Assembly (NCBI RefSeq): GCF_015841355.1
Contig: NZ_CP064908.1
Coordinates: 2,294,001-2,358,000, forward strand
From: Synechococcus sp. CBW1107
GTDB taxonomy: Bacteria > Cyanobacteriota > Cyanobacteriia > PCC-6307 > Cyanobiaceae
Length of the DNA: 64,000 bases
Direction of reading: 5' to 3'
The notes below the pieces were generated by a model. The model did no database searches. It was not told the DNA's origin and saw only the letters and a program-made list of their open reading frames with translations. The position numbers and the translations under genes are program-made. Every line of letters begins with the position of its first letter. Position 1 is the stretch's first letter. Positions 58,851 to 64,000 of this stretch are shown one piece after another.

Positions 58851-59387
58851 GTGCTGACGCGCTTGCAGGCCACCCCCGCATCCGGCCCTCCAGCCGGGCC
58901 TGATTCCCCTGAGGTCTCCCCCCAGGAGGCTTCTGATCTGCGGTCGACCTTGCTGCGTGGCCTGGCCGGGAGAGATCTGGCGGTCCCCATTCTGGTGCCG
59001 CCGGCCCCATCCCCCGAGTCCGCCCCCGTGGCGGAGACACCGGACAACGGCATGGACGAGTACCGGCGCCTGCAACGGCGTCTGTTGCTGTCCACTCTGC
59101 TCGTTTCAGTGCTGGCAGTCCCCGTGGCGGCCTACCTGTTCGATCGGACCACAGCTCTGAGCCTCTCGGTTGGAGCGGTCTCCGGCATGCTCTACCTGCG
59201 CCTTCTTGCTCGCAGCGTGGGTCGTATCGGTCCCGACTCCAAGCAGGTGGGAAAGGGTCAGCTTCTGGTTCCGGTGGTGCTCGTGCTGGGCTGCTCCCGG
59301 ATCCCGCAGCTCGAGATCCTTCCCGCCCTGATCGGGTTCCTGCTCTACAAGCCGGCGCTTCTGCTCCAGGCCTTCGTCCGCCCCTGA
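58851..59387 (+). CDS. atp1: ATP synthase protein I
   Basis: Atp1 (UncI) is a small membrane protein thought to help assemble the c-ring. The protein has a hydrophilic, Pro-rich N-terminus, then about four hydrophobic segments ([64 protein letters not shown]). GTG 58851 gives 178 residues. An internal ATG at 59052 ([12 protein letters not shown]) is a possible start and gives 111 residues. It heads the atp operon, as in other cyanobacteria. Confidence 0.88.
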   Translation: MLTRLQATPASGPPAGPDSPEVSPQEASDLRSTLLRGLAGRDLAVPILVPPAPSPESAPVAETPDNGMDEYRRLQRRLLLSTLLVSVLAVPVAAYLFDRTTALSLSVGAVSGMLYLRLLARSVGRIGPDSKQVGKGQLLVPVVLVLGCSRIPQLEILPALIGFLLYKPALLLQAFVRP

Positions 59388-59451
59388 TCAGCGATCCTGT
59401 GATCTCCTGATCACCCCATCCGTCGCTTCAGCGGCACCTCTGTACCCCTCG

Positions 59452-60180
59452 ATGGTTCCGTTGCCTCTTTCTCTTCCTTTCGCCGAACTGGAGGTGGGTC
59501 AGCACCTCTACTGGCACGTCGGTGGTTTTCAGATCCATGGCCAGGTCTTCCTGAGCTCCTGGCTCGTCATAGGCGCGCTGCTGGCCCTCGTCGTGGCCGG
59601 CACGCGCAACCTGGAGCGTGACCCCCGGGGTGTGCAGAACCTGCTGGAGTTCATCTGGGGGTATCTGCGTGATCTGGCCCGTGAACAGATCGGCGAGAAG
59701 GCCTACCGCGATTGGCTCCCCTTCATCGGCACCCTGTTTCTGTTCATCTTCGTGAGCAACTGGGGCGGTGCCCTGGTGCCCTGGAAACTGATTCACCTGC
59801 CCAGCGGCGAGCTCGGTGCTCCCACCGCCGACATCAACACCACCATCGCCCTGGCGTTGCTGGTGTCTCTGGCGTACTTCTATGCAGGCCTGAGCCGCAA
59901 GGGCTTCCGGTACTTCGAGTACTACGTGGAGCCCACGCCGATCATGCTTCCGTTCAAGATCGTCGAGGATTTCACCAAGCCTCTGTCTCTCTCCTTCCGT
60001 CTGTTCGGCAACATCCTTGCCGACGAACTGGTGGTGGCGGTGCTGGCCTTCCTCGTGCCCCTGGTCGTGCCCCTCCCGGCCATGTTCCTGGGGCTGTTCA
60101 CCAGTGCCATTCAGGCCCTGATCTTCGCCACTCTCGCCGCCTACTACATCGGTGAGGCCGTGCACGAAGAGCACCATTGA
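59452..60180 (+). CDS. atpB: ATP synthase F0 subunit a
   Basis: This 242-residue subunit a forms the proton half-channels. The essential Arg is in the motif [15 protein letters not shown], and the C-terminal helix region is [19 protein letters not shown]. About five transmembrane segments are evident. It lies 64 bases after atp1 and 161 bases before atpE. Confidence 0.97.
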   Translation: MVPLPLSLPFAELEVGQHLYWHVGGFQIHGQVFLSSWLVIGALLALVVAGTRNLERDPRGVQNLLEFIWGYLRDLAREQIGEKAYRDWLPFIGTLFLFIFVSNWGGALVPWKLIHLPSGELGAPTADINTTIALALLVSLAYFYAGLSRKGFRYFEYYVEPTPIMLPFKIVEDFTKPLSLSFRLFGNILADELVVAVLAFLVPLVVPLPAMFLGLFTSAIQALIFATLAAYYIGEAVHEEHH

Positions 60181-60194
60181 TCTCTCTTGGCTGA

Positions 60195-60590
<396 letters not shown>

Positions 60591-60719
60591 TCGCCTCCGG
60601 CAGGAACGGGGCACCGGGGCTGAGGCCACGGTCCCCGATCCCTTGTCGCACGTCTCCAATCCTTCCCCTCCGGCCCCAGGTCGGCGCGGTCCACCCGATC
60701 CCTCCAGCGTCCCCGCCCC

Positions 60720-61190
60720 ATGACCAGCTGGCTACTGCTTGCCGCAGCAGGTGCTCCCGAGGGAGGTCTCTTCGACCTCGATGCCACCTTGCCGCTGATG
60801 GCGGTGCAGGTCGTCCTCCTCACCTTCATTCTCAACGCTCTCTTTTTCCGCCCTGTCGGCAAGACCGTCGAGGAGCGTGAGAGCTACATCTCCACCAGCC
60901 GCGCCGAAGCCAAGCAGCAGCTGGCTCAGACCGAGCGACTGGAGGCTGATCTGCGCCATCAGCTGCGCGAAGCCCGCCAGCAGGCCCAGACCCTGATCGT
61001 GGAGGCCGAGCAGGAGATGGATCGTCTCTATCGCAGTGCCCTCGCCGCGGCCCAGGCGGAAGCGAACGGCAGCCGCGAGGCCGCCCGGCGGGAGATCGAC
61101 ATTCAGCGCAACCTGGCTGAAGACACTCTCAATGGTGAAGCCGACCGGCTCGGCGATCTGATCGTCACCCGTTTGCTGGCTGCCCAATGA
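60720..61190 (+). CDS. atpG: ATP synthase F0 subunit b'
   Basis: This 156-residue peripheral-stalk subunit has one N-terminal membrane helix ([20 protein letters not shown]) and a long charged coiled coil. The motif [14 protein letters not shown] marks the b' type, found only in photosynthetic and some other bacteria. It overlaps atpF by 4 bases. Confidence 0.97.
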   Translation: MTSWLLLAAAGAPEGGLFDLDATLPLMAVQVVLLTFILNALFFRPVGKTVEERESYISTSRAEAKQQLAQTERLEADLRHQLREARQQAQTLIVEAEQEMDRLYRSALAAAQAEANGSREAARREIDIQRNLAEDTLNGEADRLGDLIVTRLLAAQ

Positions 61191-61717
61191 GCATCGTCAA
61201 CCCGATTCCGGCCCTTCTGGCCAGTGAGGGGGGCTTCGGCCTCAACCTCAACCTCTTCGACACCAACATCATCAACCTGGCGATCGTGATCGCCGCGTTG
61301 GTCTGGTTTCTACCCAAGGTGCTCGGCGGCATCCTCGAAACCAGGCGTGCGGCCATTCTCTCCGATCTCCAGGATGCCGAGCAGCGCCTCCAGGAGACCA
61401 CGGTGGCCCTGGCGGCCGCCAAGCAGGATCTGGCCGATGCCCAGAAGAAGGCCGAGAAGATCCGCAGTGATGCCAAGGCCCGTGCCGATGCCCTGCGCCT
61501 CGATTCCGAGCGACGGACCGTCGAGGAAATGGCTCGCCTCAAGCAGGGTGCTGTGGCCGACCTTCAGTCGGAAGCCTCCAGGGTGAGTGAACTGCTGCGC
61601 CGCGAAGCCGCCCGCCGGGCCGTCGAGCGGGCCCTCGCTTCCCTGCCCGGCAAGCTGGATGCCGAAGCTCAGGCCCGGTTCATCGACCAATCCATCAACA
61701 GCCTCGGGCAAGCCTGA
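61187..61717 (+). CDS. atpF: ATP synthase F0 subunit b
   Basis: This 176-residue second peripheral-stalk subunit has a membrane helix ([20 protein letters not shown]) followed by a charged coiled coil. The ATG overlaps the atpG stop as ATGA. Confidence 0.97.
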   Translation: MSIVNPIPALLASEGGFGLNLNLFDTNIINLAIVIAALVWFLPKVLGGILETRRAAILSDLQDAEQRLQETTVALAAAKQDLADAQKKAEKIRSDAKARADALRLDSERRTVEEMARLKQGAVADLQSEASRVSELLRREAARRAVERALASLPGKLDAEAQARFIDQSINSLGQA

Positions 61718-62265
61718 TGCCGCTCCTCAATTCCATCTCCACGCCCTACGCCGAAGCCCTGCTTCAGGTCGTCGATCAGCGCCAGGAAACCGATCAGGTG
61801 GCCCAGGAGGCCAAGGATCTGCTGGAGGTCTGGCATTCCTCCCCTGAGCTGCGGGCTGCCTTCAGCTCCCCGGTGCTCGAACCCGAGGCCAAAAGGAAAG
61901 TCCTGGTCACCCTCTTCGGGAACGACATCACCCCGACCTTCCTGACGCTTCTCAAGGTGCTGGCCGACCGTCAGCGCATTGCGATCCTCGATGCGGTGCT
62001 GGATCGGTTCCTCGAGCTCTACCGGGAGCAGCGCGGCATCGCCCTCGCCCGGATCACGTCCGCATCCCCCCTCAGTGAGCAGCAGCAGCAAGCCCTGCAC
62101 ACCAAGGTCCTGGCCGTCGCCGGCACAGACAAGGTCGAATTCGATCTCCATATCGATCCGTCCCTCATCGGTGGCTTCGTCGTCAGCGTGGGGTCCCAGG
62201 TGATCGATGCCAGCCTGGCCGGCCAGGTGCGCCGTCTCGGACTGGCGCTGGCCAAGGCCGGCTAG
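61717..62265 (+). CDS. atpH: ATP synthase F1 subunit delta
   Basis: This 182-residue subunit links the peripheral stalk to F1. It shows STPYAEALLQV, KVLADRQRIAILDAVLDRF and the C-terminal LIGGFVVSVGSQVIDASLAG. The ATG shares one base with the atpF stop (TGATG). Confidence 0.97.
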   Translation: MPLLNSISTPYAEALLQVVDQRQETDQVAQEAKDLLEVWHSSPELRAAFSSPVLEPEAKRKVLVTLFGNDITPTFLTLLKVLADRQRIAILDAVLDRFLELYREQRGIALARITSASPLSEQQQQALHTKVLAVAGTDKVEFDLHIDPSLIGGFVVSVGSQVIDASLAGQVRRLGLALAKAG

Positions 62266-63846
<1,581 letters not shown>

Positions 63847-63858
63847 GGTCCCCCTACC

Positions 63859-64000
63859 ATGGCCAACCTCAAGGAAATCCGCGACCGGATCAGTTCGGTC
63901 AAGAACACACGCAAGATCACCGAGGCCATGCGGCTGGTGGCCGCCGCCAAGGTACGCCGTGCCCAGGAACAGGTGCTGCGCTCTAGGCCCTTCGCTGATC
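63859..64000 (+). CDS. atpC: ATP synthase F1 subunit gamma, 3' end outside the window
   Basis: The ATG at 63859 begins [19 protein letters not shown], followed by [17 protein letters not shown], the conserved N-terminal helix of the gamma rotor shaft. Only the first 47 residues are visible. In cyanobacterial nomenclature this gene is atpC (or atpG in enteric usage). Confidence 0.97.
   Translation, partial: MANLKEIRDRISSVKNTRKITEAMRLVAAAKVRRAQEQVLRSRPFAD

Overview
The window is chromosomal DNA from a unicellular cyanobacterium of the Synechococcus/Cyanobium type (alpha-cyanobacterial picocyanobacteria). The evidence is psbA for photosystem II D1, an apcE-apcA-apcB-apcC allophycocyanin core cluster next to an atp operon with paired b/b' subunits, a beta' subunit of RNA polymerase split into rpoC1 and rpoC2, and several cyanobacteria-only families (DUF2301, DUF3493, DUF2997, Ycf35, DUF3143, DUF4278, BioK). 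Base composition is strongly GC-rich, genes are tightly packed, many start on GTG or TTG, and many neighbours overlap by 4 bases (ATGA, GTGA, TTGA). No insertion sequence, prophage, integrase or CRISPR array was seen, so this is core genome with few accessory traces.

Layout. 1-5.3 kb: a truncated ABC-F ATPase, a DUF2301 membrane protein and a glutathionyl-hydroquinone reductase-like protein in one leftward operon, then aspartoacylase converging on two small secreted or lipoprotein genes. 5.6-7.8 kb: psbA (high-light E130 D1 form), a P-loop kinase-like gene interrupted by an in-frame amber codon in a locally AT-rich patch, and tRNA-Thr(CGT). 7.8-14.4 kb: DUF3493, and the leftward rimP-nusA-ylxR-infB operon followed by a membrane protein gene. 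14.5-20.4 kb: metallophosphoesterase, HtrA-type protease, rpiA, hisD, rpsT, tatD. 20.4-31.2 kb: rpoB-rpoC1-rpoC2, then a 51-residue high-light-inducible protein and rlmN.

31.3-37.5 kb: an AmpG-like transporter, then a run of a tiny membrane protein, a HEAT-repeat protein, DUF2997, Ycf35, a ferredoxin and an aldo/keto reductase; rsmG; DnaJ-domain and DUF3143 genes. 37.5-42.4 kb: a compact leftward biotin cluster bioF-bioK-bioC-bioD-(51-aa ORF)-bioA. 42.4-52.6 kb: a Ski2-like helicase, purB, a TlyA-type methyltransferase, glnB (P-II) with two small genes, queF, the cytochrome c maturation pair ccdA-ccs1, and ftsW. 52.7-64 kb: apcC, apcB, apcA and apcE (phycobilisome core), a methyltransferase, and atp1-atpB-atpE-atpG-atpF-atpH-atpA-atpC, the last cut by the window end.

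The window therefore couples light capture (phycobilisome core, D1), energy conversion (ATP synthase), transcription and translation machinery, and biotin, histidine, purine and queuosine biosynthesis. The least explained parts are the DUF2997-Ycf35-ferredoxin-aldo/keto reductase cluster, several tiny genes (45, 41, 51 and 51 residues), the amber-interrupted kinase, and a number of large perfect inverted repeats placed at gene ends or starts.
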